Shown piece by piece: positions 34,051 through 42,894 of a stretch of DNA of 64,000 nucleotides. The number at the start of each line of letters is the position of its first letter. Position 1 is the stretch's first letter. Position numbers and translations under genes: made by a program. The notes beneath the pieces were generated by a model that was given only the letters and a program-made list of their open reading frames with translations, was not told where the DNA came from and searched no databases. Source of the stretch: Capsicum annuum (lineage: Eukaryota > Streptophyta > Magnoliopsida > Solanales > Solanaceae); assembly GCF_002878395.1 (NCBI RefSeq), contig NC_061115.1, forward strand, positions 152,205,549-152,269,548. Reading direction: 5' to 3'.

Positions 34051-35876
34051 GTTCCTAAAAGAACAGAAACCGAATCAAGTTCAAGTAAAGGAACAAATGA
34101 AGCAGCTAGGCTACATCCACTACTCTATGAGCTTGCTTTACAAGCGTTATCTCAATCAGGAGCAGAATATGATGAACACGGGAAGGAGAAATATTTCAAA
34201 AAAGATAATGCAGATGCTAATAGCCCTTCCACCGAAGAGCTGGTCAAAGCTTTCAGCATTGATCGTTATCCTGTGAGAATACAGTGCGATGGTGCTGCAA
34301 ATTTAACGGGTGATTTCGTGGTTAAGTCATCCATGGGAAAATCTTTCGATGCCTTCAGAAAAATACTTCGAGAACAAAAATTGGATGCTTATTTCAGGGA
34401 CAAGTTCTTTGGGAAATATCTCGATTTGCCGGAGGACAACAATGCTCGTTTCCAAATGAAAATAGTATATGAACTTCTTAAGCGTAGGTTTATGTATTAA
34501 AACAAAGATAAAATGGATGAGGTTTGGATAAATTACTGTGGCATGCTTGTTTGTTTTGGTTGGAAGGAGTTTGTCATAGTTGCTGGACTAAAATGTTATC
34601 CTCCTTCTCAAGTTATACCTATTCTAACCCAAAAAAGCACCCCGTACACCTAAAAAAGGCAAAGGGAAGTCATGTGATCGTGATAACCTGGTGTCCATTA
34701 TTGGTCCAAGCTTCAAAAACATCAATTTAATGGAAGAATTGAAAGGTAAAGGACTTTCAAATAAGCACAAGCAGTCATTGTGATTGGTTTGTTTTGTACA
34801 TAATATTCTTTGGGCAAGACACGTTAACAACAACATAAGCCTCGATTTAATAAAACTCTCCAAGGATCTTAAGGCATTTAACAGCTATCCATGGGGGTAT
34901 GAAAGCTTCAAAATGACTGTCAAATATTTGTTGACTCCGTTAGCGCCAAAGACAGTCAACTTATATGGCTTCCCATGGCTTTCATGGTAAATGTTTCTTT
35001 CTTCTATTATGATATCATTCATTTTTTTCGCTCAATAATGGTTTTGATTTATTGGGGTTATTTTATAGGCTTAGATGTTTGAAGCCATTCCTTATTTGAT
35101 ACAACAAGTGAACTACCAGGAAGGAGTTTCCTGTCCAAGAATCTTGAGATGGTTGTCGGCTAAAACTCATAAAAATCCAAAATTTCTTGATCTCTTCAAC
35201 CTCCGAAGGATGCAGTAAGTATAATTATAATTAATGTTTTTTTTTGAATGATCTAATCATCATTCTAATATATATAATGATTTATGTTAAAATGTGCATC
35301 CGTCGCTAGTTCTGACCAATTGAGAGTTGAAGATGCCATTTTTTCTTACTTTACGGTCTGTGCAAACTTTATCGGACCCTAAGGTCATCAACAGAATAAA
35401 AATGAAATTGTTTGGAGCAACAACCATTACAAGAAAAATAATTTTGGAGGGTGGGCTTGTTGTTGTTGATGGAGCTGTTGGTGGTGGTAGTGGGGCTACT
35501 GTTTGTGTTAATGATGCTCCTCTTACAGTATTTAAAGCAAACCATTATGAGTATGATCATACTGGTTTTACAGATTTTGCATCTCCCAGCGAATGTTCTG
35601 CATGCAAATGTCAAGACTGCAGGGCGAAACATGATGTAGTGATTAATGCTATTAATACATTAACTGCTTTTGTAAAGGAATTGACATCTAAGAGGGGTCT
35701 CATTCCATCAAAGAAGATTTTATTTCCATCCGCTCCATTAGAGATTAGGGCTAAGAGGAGAAGGAGAGTGATTTCCAGGGCATTATTGGCATCCAAAAAA
35801 GCAAAATTGCAACTCCTCTGTCTATGTGTTGTACTGAGCAACGTACAATGTACAAAGGAGAGCAGCACGAGCTGAA
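34051..35876 (+). pseudogene. DUF1985-type protein of ULP1-bearing transposon, three exons, no protease part left
   Basis: Function unknown; DUF1985 proteins in plants occur with ULP1/C48 SUMO-protease-like domains in transposons. Exon 1 (34051-34990) gives [20 protein letters not shown]..., [30 protein letters not shown] then a stop, and in the same frame MDEVWINYCGMLVCFGWKEF and IVAGLKCYPPSQVIP, the DUF1985 core, followed with frame shifts by SLDLIKLS..FNSYPWGYESFKMTVKYLL. A donor (ATG|GTAAATG, 34988) and acceptor (TTATAG, 35069) introduce exon 2 (FEAIPYL, VSCPRILRWLSAKTHKNPKF) ending at GATGCA|GTAAGT near 35215. Exon 3 (about 35298-35876) has LTLRSVQTLSDPKVINRIK, KLFGATTITRKIILEGG, a Gly-rich run, then CSACKCQDC (CX2CXCX2C) and SKRGLIPSKK. 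Stops and shifts in exon 1 make it a pseudogene, though exons 1 and 3 keep long open frames of 158 and 182 codons. Confidence 0.8.
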
Positions 35877-35914
35877 GAAGGTAAATATATTATGTCTTCC
35901 AACTGATAAAACAA

Positions 35915-36245
35915 ACAGACATATATCTATTTCAACATATGACACATCTGCTGAAAATTATCAAATAGATATATACATCTGTTGCAACAGTTAACTAACC
36001 TGTTGCACCAGATACTTTATCTGGTACAACATATGTCTCTTCTATTTTAGAAAATCAAACAGCTCTTCATACAGCTTTTATTTGTACCAACAGACGACCT
36101 ATCTGTTGCAATAGATGATTCATATGTTGCAAGTTCATCTATTAGAAATTATCACAGAGGGTCTTCCTCATGTAGAAATTTATCCCAACAGTTGATTCAT
36201 TGTTGCAACAGAAATATAATATGTTTGGGACAATTTAAAATGGGA
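35915..36245. repeat. Palindromic-core repeat cluster 2
   Basis: Begins soon after exon 3 of the DUF1985 pseudogene and its GT donor-like end (GAAGAAG|GTAAATA, 35880). It has copies such as CATCTGTTGCAACAGTT (35970-35986), ACCTGTTGCACCAGATAC and CTATCTGTTGCAATAGATG (36098-36116). It probably lies in a former intron. Confidence 0.8.
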
Positions 36246-36729
36246 GAAAGACCTATTTGATTTGCTAGAAGAGATGAGCTATCCTTTTCTATTTTATTGT
36301 ATCTCCGTGATTAGCATTGACCAATTCTAGCTATCCAGGTGGATGTAGAAGAAGCTACTGCTGAATAGTATTGACAATATGCTACTATTTTTGTGGAAAT
36401 ATGGAGAACAGAAAGTGTAGAAACCATACGCAAGCGACAATGAAGATCCACGACGAGCAAACCCAAATTCCATAGCACCGGATAAAGAACAACTTGTTCA
36501 TACTGAGTAGATCTTTATAGCTTGATCCGGTCAAAGAAATCCTTGGCAGTATACTTAAATTGTTGTTGATGTATTTGTTGAAATCTGTACCCATAATAAT
36601 TTTTTAAAATTTCATTTATTCGTTGACTTATTTCAGCTAATTTATGAAGGCTTCGATTTATTTTATTATGTCTACGAATTTTATTTATTCCTTAGATTTG
36701 AACTTATTAATTGAAAAGGAATACTAGAT
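36246..36729 (+). other. Degenerate possible further exon of the DUF1985 gene
   Basis: GTGGATGTAGAAGAAGCTAC (36340-36359) follows a CTAG/CCAG acceptor-like word and reads VDVEEATAE before a stop. Such acidic text would be expected between the DUF1985 and ULP1 parts of the family. I cannot follow it further. The ORF on the minus strand here (36385-36594) has no motif. Confidence 0.25.
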
Positions 36730-37215
36730 TCAAATATTGCAACAGATAATTTATCTGTTGCAACAGACAACACATCTATTGGAAAATTTGAATAGATTTA
36801 GACATATGTTGCAACAGTTAGGTGATCTGTTGGAATTTATCAAATAGGTCTTCCCACTGTTTCAACAGATGGACTTTAGATAGAAACATCAAGATAATGC
36901 AACAGATGACACATCTATTAGGGAAAAAAAAAAACAGATTTAGACATATGTTACAACAGATGGACTTTATCTGTTGCAACAGATGACACGTCTATTGGAA
37001 TAATCAAACAGATTTATACATATGTTGCAATAGGTAGGTTATCTGTTGGAATTTATCAAATTGGTCTTCTCACTGTTACAACCGATGGACTTTAGATAAA
37101 AATATTGAGATAATCCAACAGATGACCAACCTATTGCAACAGATAAATTATATGTCAGAACAGGTAGGATAACTATTACAACGGATGGAGAATCTGTTGC
37201 ATTATAAAAATACAA
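36730..37215. repeat. Palindromic-core repeat cluster 3
   Basis: Contains the clearest perfect copy: ATCTGTTGCAACAGAT at 36969-36984. It also has TTTATCTGTTGCAACAGACA (36752 onward) and many half sites. Longer ~110-bp units (TCTATTGG...CAGATTTA[G/T]ACATATGTT...CAACAG) repeat two to three times between 36775 and 37060. Confidence 0.85.
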
Positions 37216-37370
37216 ATTTTGTTGGACATAAAAAATTTCTACTATGTGTAAAAAGGTTAAAGTGAATTGAAATAAAAAAGGCACAACTCATCGACGGTGT
37301 TCAGTTCAAACACCTAAATGAAATTGGCATCAAGTAGACATGTTTATTTTAAATACGTAAAATAAAATAG

Positions 37371-37755
37371 GCATCAAATGTGTTAGTGTCAGTCCTGGCA
37401 CATTTCGCTAACTTGCCTCACTTGACCCCCAACGGTCATTTTTTCCCCCCCATTGTCTTATATATTCATCTTCCTCCTAAAATTTAACCCTAAATTCCCA
37501 AATCTTCTTCTCCANNNNNNNNNNNNNNNNNNNNNNNNNNNNNNNNNNNNNNNNNNNNNNNNNNNNNNNNNNNNNNNNNNNNNNNNNNNNNNNNNNNNNN
37601 NNNNNNNNNNNNNNGCATCAAATGTGTTAGTGTCAGTCCTGGCACATTTCGCTAACTTGCCTCACTTGACCCCCAACGGTCATTTTTTCCCCCCCATTGT
37701 CTTATATATTCATCTTCCTCCTAAAATTTAACCCTAAATTCCCAAATCTTCTTCT
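37371..37755. other. Assembly gap (37515-37614) with duplicated flanks
   Basis: 100 N. The 141 bp at 37371-37511 (starts GCATCAAATGTGTTAGTG) recur identically at 37615-37755, so the contig ends most likely overlap and the locus should contain a single copy. The duplicated stretch is the 5' leader of the GRF zinc-finger pseudogene. Confidence 0.95.
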
Positions 37756-37827
37756 TCATTGTCATCTTCTTTTATCTATCCAAATTCTTCAAATTATTAC
37801 TTTCATTTTTTTCAACTGACCTTGACA

Positions 37828-38215
37828 ATGTCGAGCGCATCTTTCACTATTTTTTGTGATAAAGATTTTTGATATTGTAAGTGCAGTCATGAAGCTCTGT
37901 TAAAGACTTCTGGGACTTAACAAAATCCAGGTCGTAGGTTTTTTACTTGTAAGATTTCAAAGGTAATATTTTTTTATTTAATTAATTGATTAATTATTGA
38001 CTTGTAATTATTTAGTAATTGTGTTCTCTTTTTTATAGAAATTAGATGGATGCGATTACTTTGATTGGTATGAAGAACGACACCCTTCACAAGCAAATCG
38101 TGTAATCTGGGGTTTATCGAACAAAGTCAAGGCTTATGAAGAAAAACAAAATCGAGCAAGAAGATACTACATTATTGTCGTTATTGCTACTAGTTTGGTG
38201 TTGTTGGGCACATGA
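37828..38215 (+). pseudogene. GRF-type zinc finger small protein, two exons, pseudogene
   Basis: GRF zinc fingers bind nucleic acids; plants have many short GRF proteins ending in a membrane helix. Exon 1 (37828-37962) from ATG reads MSSASFTIFCDKDF, an in-frame TGA, then YCKCSHEALLKTSGT, an in-frame TAA, QNPGRRFFTCKISK. The CxC...TSGT..NPGRRFF.C pattern is the GRF core. The intron is GTAATATT...TTTTATAG (37963-38038). Exon 2 (38039-38215) reads KLDGCDYFDWYEERHPSQAN, then a charged helix (KVKAYEEKQNRARR) and a C-terminal hydrophobic helix YYIIVVIATSLVLLG with stop TGA at 38213. The reading phase is kept across the intron, and only the two stops in exon 1 disable it. It sits between two DUF1985/ULP1 pseudogenes, so it may be part of the same mobile cluster or a captured gene. 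Confidence 0.78.
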
Positions 38216-38314
38216 ATATTGAAGCCTAATTGCTGAAATTTTCATGGTGGTGTATGTATTTGCTACTGGTTTGTTGTCGATGAGCACATGGATATTCAAG
38301 AACAACTGTTGGAA

Positions 38315-38560
38315 AATATTAAAAAGATTTAGGCATATGTTGTAAAATTTAGATCATCTGTAGAAACTATCAAACAGGTCTTCCCACTGTTGCAACAGAT
38401 TAGACTTAGATTATTAGATTATTCATAGAAATAACATCAGCGTAATGCAACAGATGACCAACCTATTGCAACAGATAAACTATCTGCCAGAATGGACTAA
38501 AGATGTTTTACAACAGATTGACAATCTAATATATTGCATTATAAAAAACTCAACTTTCAT
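38315..38560. repeat. Palindromic-core repeat cluster 4
   Basis: Directly after the GRF pseudogene. It has CTGTTGCAACAGATTAG (38388-38404), GCAACAGATGACCAACC and GCAACAGATAAACTATCTG words. The text from CAACAGATGACCAACC through AACTAT(C/A)TGTC nearly repeats that at 37110-37160 in cluster 3. Confidence 0.8.
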
Positions 38561-38627
38561 CAGAAAAAAATTATTGCCACTACATTTACATGTAATAAAG
38601 TGAAGGGTGACTTGAAATTAAAAATTT

Positions 38628-39360
38628 CTATTTCACAGGCTCTTGTATATACACAGGCTTCAAGCGTCCAGTTAGTACCCCATAAGCCCAGACCTCTTGC
38701 AGGTTTACCACAGCGTTGTCGCACATAAAATTTGTTGGCTCGGCCATTTCGGTGCCGGTCAGCAAACATTCGATGTGTGCAAGAGCGTACAAGCCGCTCG
38801 CTTTAGCGGCATCATCTTTTGGAAGGATCATTCCCCTGTTTCGACCTTCAAAATCCCATGATTTCTTCATCAACACTTCCTTTGGCAAATGATTCATTAG
38901 TTTACTCTCCCTCAACAAGATGGGCAACAGCACCATCAGTGGCTCCATGAGGAGAAAAAGATCGAAATCATCGATAAAAGGTACGTTGAAGTCATAAACA
39001 TTGATCTTTCCCTCCTCGAGTAGTATCTCAACAGCCAAATAATGCATGCCGTTCACGCTAATGACTGCAAGAATCCTTTTTGCCTCGGTCCAACTCTTGC
39101 CGTCTGGATTTGGCTGTCCCCTCTAACATATCTTAATGTTTCTTCTTTATCCAAGACCAATGTAGGAACTAGGAAATCAATTCCTATGCCAAGGGCCGAT
39201 GCCTCTCCATTGAGTTAATCATACCTATCCTTGAGCTTCTTGCAGAAGTCGAGGTCCATTATCCTATCGGCAGTGTCATAAGCTTCCCGGTACGTTAATT
39301 GCCTTTTTCTCATGAGGCAGAGAATTATGCCAACATGCAATAAGATAAGAAGTCAATTTT
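38628..39360 (-). pseudogene. ULP1/C48 cysteine-protease-like domain with Cys-to-Ser change
   Basis: C48 (ULP1) proteases remove SUMO using a His-Asp-Cys triad. On the minus strand the last 142 codons are open (39056-38628): NGMHYLAVEILLEEGKINVY, which supplies the His and leads to the Asp in VYDFN, then VPFIDDFDLFLLMEPLMVL, and KASGLYALAHIECLLTG, where the family normally has (N/D)DCG-YAL. The catalytic Cys position is Ser (AGC, 38796-38798). The N-terminal half of the domain (39360-39060: AINVPGSL, SWTEAKRILAVIS) has stops and frame changes. The end EPVK-TAG is at 38628. This is the 3' exon of the DUF1985 gene lying upstream at 40.8-42.1 kb. It cannot be an active protease of the usual kind. 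Confidence 0.72.
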
Positions 39361-39394
39361 TAAATAGGTTAGTAATTGTAAAGATGAAATGGAT

Positions 39395-39540
39395 GGTCCA
39401 TCTGTTGTATAGGGTTCTCTGAATCAATAATCCAATGCAACTTCTGCAACAGATGGATAATAAGTTACAACAGAACCACAACCAGTTGCACCAGTATACC
39501 TAGCTATTGCAACAGATGTGAAATATATTGTGTAGTTTCA
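39395..39540. repeat. Palindromic-core repeat cluster 5 (intronic)
   Basis: CATCTGTTGTATAGGG, TCTGCAACAGATGG, CAACAGAACC and TTGCAACAGATGTG words between the ULP1 exon and the preceding exon of the minus-strand gene, that is, in the position of an intron. Confidence 0.7.
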
Positions 39541-40370
39541 TATTCATGGGGTAGATTAGAAAGGCTAGGTCAGTAAAAGTAAACTTTCCTTGTCCTCGTA
39601 CGGCATAGGCATATCAGTCATAGTCTGGAAATCTTGGGGGGGAAAGGGAGGCCTGGAGTAATCTGGTGCGCCTGGCTTGGCATTCTTGGCCTGTCATAGA
39701 TCCCTCTTCTCTTTGGCGCCAAGTTCCATATATATTTCCACCTTCTTGACTGGCCTCAGAACTTTAACAGCTTTTGGAGAGGGAGGAATTGTAATTTCTT
39801 TTGATTTTTGAGCAGAGAGTACGTCTCTAATTGCTCTTTTCTTTCTCCTAACCAACGTTGTAGGAGTGTGTGGCTCCCTCACCTTCTTGGATGGTATGAC
39901 ACATCTCTTGGATTTAAATTCCTCGATAGCTTTAGAGATAGCCTCTATTTTTTCAAAGATTTTATCCTTTCTGTCCTTGCACTTATCGCATTCGCAATGA
40001 GAACACGAGGGTAAAGAAGGGTGATAGGGACCTGTGTAAGGGCGAAAAGGGTGTTTTCAAACATATTTATTCTTTCTTGAGCATTAATATGCTCATCATC
40101 ATGAGTGGTAGCAGCATTAGCATGCCTGCCACCAACACCAACAACTCTACCAGAAGAAGCAGTCGGATCTTCCTTAGTAAAAGGTTGGTCATGAAGAGCC
40201 TCAACATTAAGCTGACCTTACTTAACTGCTCTTCTTATGGCTATTGCTCCAGCCAACTCCTTCTTTATTAACTCCACCGTTGGGTCTGCAATAGTATCAA
40301 CATGACCTAGAGTAATATAAGAAGTCATCACCGACTCCTTCTCAATAGGCACAATCCATGGATGCAAAAC
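39541..40370 (-). pseudogene. Middle exon of the minus-strand DUF1985/ULP1 gene with CX2CXCX2C cluster
   Basis: Corresponds to exon 3 of the plus-strand paralogue at 35.3-35.9 kb. Reading from 40370: LHPWIVPIEKESVMTSYITL, a VELIKKELAGA block, a stop, then after a frame change RPYTGPYHPSLPSCSHCECD and KCKDRKDKIFEKIEAI (CX2CXCX2C, about 40015-39940), FKSKRCVIPSKKVREPHTP, and a basic tail (RRKKRAIRDVLSAQ; KAVKVLRPVKKVEIYME) to a TGA near 39694. The Cys cluster followed by a helix and SKR--IPSKK is shared with the paralogue. Donor and acceptor bases are plausible but not certain. Confidence 0.65.
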
Positions 40371-40489
40371 CTATAAAAAAGAAAAAAAAGACAGATGCAT
40401 TTAAATCAGATAATATAATAATGTTCACAGTTGGGCTATATTTTAAAAAAAATACCCATATGTTGCATAGTTTGCAGTATATGTTTAAA

Positions 40490-40815
40490 ATCCGTTTGAG
40501 TCCGGTTTAGAGAAACAGAGCAACACATGGATAATCTGATGTAAAATATCAATCATCTGTTGCAACAGCTGTACAAGATGGGTAATCTGTTATGCAATAG
40601 ATGATCTGTACGTCGCAACAGATGAATGATATGTTATTAGATTAAACATCTATTGCATAATTTGTAGTAGATGGTTAATCTTTTAGGAGTTGGGTTCAGA
40701 GAACCAAATCCACAGATGGGTAGTCTGATGCAAGATATAACCCGTCGCAATAGATGTCCCATCTGGTGCATCAGATATAACATCTCATGCACCAGATATA
40801 ACATATGTTCAATAC
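40490..40815. repeat. Palindromic-core repeat cluster 6 (intronic)
   Basis: Lies between two exons of the minus-strand DUF1985 gene. It contains CATCTGTTGCAACAGCTG (40555-40572), GCAACAGATGAATGATATG, CATCTGGTGCATCAGATA and two long units starting GAGTCCGGTTTAGAGAAACA / GAGTTGGGTTCAGAGAACCA (40499 and 40687). Confidence 0.75.
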
Positions 40816-40824
40816 CTTTCTTAT

Positions 40825-42143
40825 CTTTGAGTAGAATTATTTTACTTGAAGAAGACGTACTGCATCATCCAGAGGGTTAAAGAGATCAGCCTCCTTAATA
40901 TTGGTCTTTCTCTTTGCAGCCAACCACCTAAACATCCTTGGATGAGAAACCTCATCTGGGTAATCTATTAACTACTTTCGGAGGGGAGGAATGGCTTCAA
41001 ATTCCCAAGCCTAAAAAGTGTAAACAGGAAACAAGCAAAAAAAAATCATAATAACTATATTCAATATAAATTAATGGATGAGTAAAATTAGAGATTAATT
41101 TTATCATGAAATCCCAAGGAAAGCCATATAATGTGGTCATCCCTGAGGATAGCTTTGTCAGTAAATATTGGGCAGTCAAGTAGAAGCTTTCATAGCCCTA
41201 GGGATAATTGTTGAATTTATAAAAATCCTCAGCACGCACCAACAAATCATCTTCTATGACCTTGTTGACGTCTCTTGCCAATATAACTGAATGGGCAAAC
41301 CAAACTAAGCACAATTGCTCCCTGTACTGCTCTGGTATGGTTTTATCCGCGAGATCTATCAACAAATTCGATGCTTTATATCCACATCGAGCAATGTCAA
41401 ACAACCCATCTATATTTCCCTTGCATTTCCTTGCCTTGGATCTTTTGCAGGGTGGTGGTCCTTCTGGACGATGGTATCTCAGGCATGTCACTATGGCAAA
41501 CTTTTGCAAGCCAAAACAAACAGGCATACCACAGTAGTTATCTAAATTTCATCCATCTTCTTTTTACCCCCTTCTCCAGATCTTTATCATCCCCCATGTA
41601 CTTGATCCTGCGCTTAAAAAGACCATATACCATCTTTATAGGGAAATGGATACGGGCAGAGGGGTCCTCAGGCAGCTCAAGAAAGCGTCCAAAGTAGCTC
41701 TTCTTAAAAAGTATTCCTATGTTTTCGTTCTTCATAATTTTCATAAAATGTTCCAAAAATTTCCCCATCTGACATTTAAGAACAATTTGACCAGTTAGTT
41801 ATTTCCCTTCTGGGTAATTTATCGGCATCGCAACTTCAAAGCTATCAATACTAAAAGTTTTAACAGGATCATGCTGGGATGTCGATATTAACTCACGCCC
41901 CATCGGTGATCCATTATCATCATGTTGATGATCATCCTCTTTCTTTTTCTGGCTCTCTAATTCCTCTTCTTTCTCACTTTGATTTTCTTCATCACCATCT
42001 ACGAATCCTTGTACACCTCCCTCAATATTGTTTTCACATCTCTCCTCAGCTTTACTTTTACATGACTGAGATTTTTTAGTGGTCAAACGTTGATCCACTT
42101 TCACTTTCTTTTCTTTTGGGAGACATGTTTTACCTACAGACAA
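40825..42143 (-). pseudogene. DUF1985 domain exons of the minus-strand DUF1985/ULP1 gene
   Basis: 5' part of the gene. From 42143: MSVGKTCLPKEKKVKVDQ..., an acidic linker (EEELESQKKKEDDHQHDD), ISTSQHDPVKTFSIDSFEV, and a stop at 41799. Next MGKFLEHFMKIMKNENIGI, FKKSYFGRFLELPEDPSARI, PIKMVYGLFKRRIKYMGDDK (41768-41560), then across frame shifts FGLQKFAIVTCLRYHRPEG (about 41520), a Lys/Arg-rich stretch, QLCLVWFAHSVILARDVNKV, FYKFNNYPWG (near 41200) and AQYLLTKLSSGMTTLYGFPW to 41100. An acceptor CTTTTTAG and a second exon (WEFEAIPPLRK, VSHPRMFRWLAAKRKTNIKE, about 41013-40830) follow. It matches the plus-strand copy motif for motif (LPED, GLK-C, F-NYPWG, YGFPW), so the two are diverged paralogues in tail-to-tail order. 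Confidence 0.75.
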
Positions 42144-42894
42144 AGAAAAACAAAAATTACATTATAGTTGATGCATGCATAGATTTGAAAAAATATATTA
42201 CAAACACCACAAATACCGACACACCAACAGCCAACACCACAAACACCACCAACCAATTACAACAAACAAACAAACACCACAAATACCGACACCACCATAA
42301 ACAGCACCAACCAATGCCACCACGATGACCACAAACACCACCACCAACACTATCCAACTATACCATGATACTCAACGGAACACTGCAACAGAAATTAGGG
42401 ATTTTTTGAGTTCTTCCTACGATTTTACCATCAAAACTTAAAATTGTAAACCCATTCTCGAAGATAATACAACTAAAAGTTTTATTTTTCATCATTAACT
42501 TAAAAGCCCTTATTTTTTAGAAAAAAACAAATATAGAGCTCCTCTCAAACTCTGTTGCCTATGAAGATAAAGAAAATGACTGATACAAGCAAGAATGATG
42601 TCAAAAATAACACCTATGTGGTTGCAAACAACAAGAAAAGTGATCTGTTGTGGAGGGTTGATCAAATTTGTTGAGTAGTTGTTGTTTGTACTATATTGTT
42701 GAGTGACAATGAGAAAGAAAGAGCCAGACCTCGAGATTTGAAATGATGAAACAATTTGTAGGGGTTGATTTGTATTTTGGAAAAGAATGACAAGTACTTT
42801 TAAAAATGTTGATTTGGTCCGAAATGATCTTAATTATTTTTAAAATCATAAAATATATGCGTAATTTTTAAAATCATATAAAAATAATTAAAGT
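42144..42894. other. Leader of the minus-strand DUF1985 gene with (ACC/AAC)-rich low-complexity DNA
   Basis: 42200-42355 is built of CACAAACACC, ACAAATACCGACACC and ACCACC words; the 70- and 66-codon frames over it are compositional artefacts. 42360-42790 is AT-rich and includes AAAATACAAATCAACCC in inverted orientation (42760-42776), also seen near 32509. A TG-rich counterpart lies at 45120-45260. Confidence 0.5.

Noticed and set aside
34624..34863. 79-codon minus-strand frame
   Set aside because: Antisense of the DUF1985 exon 1 region, no independent evidence.
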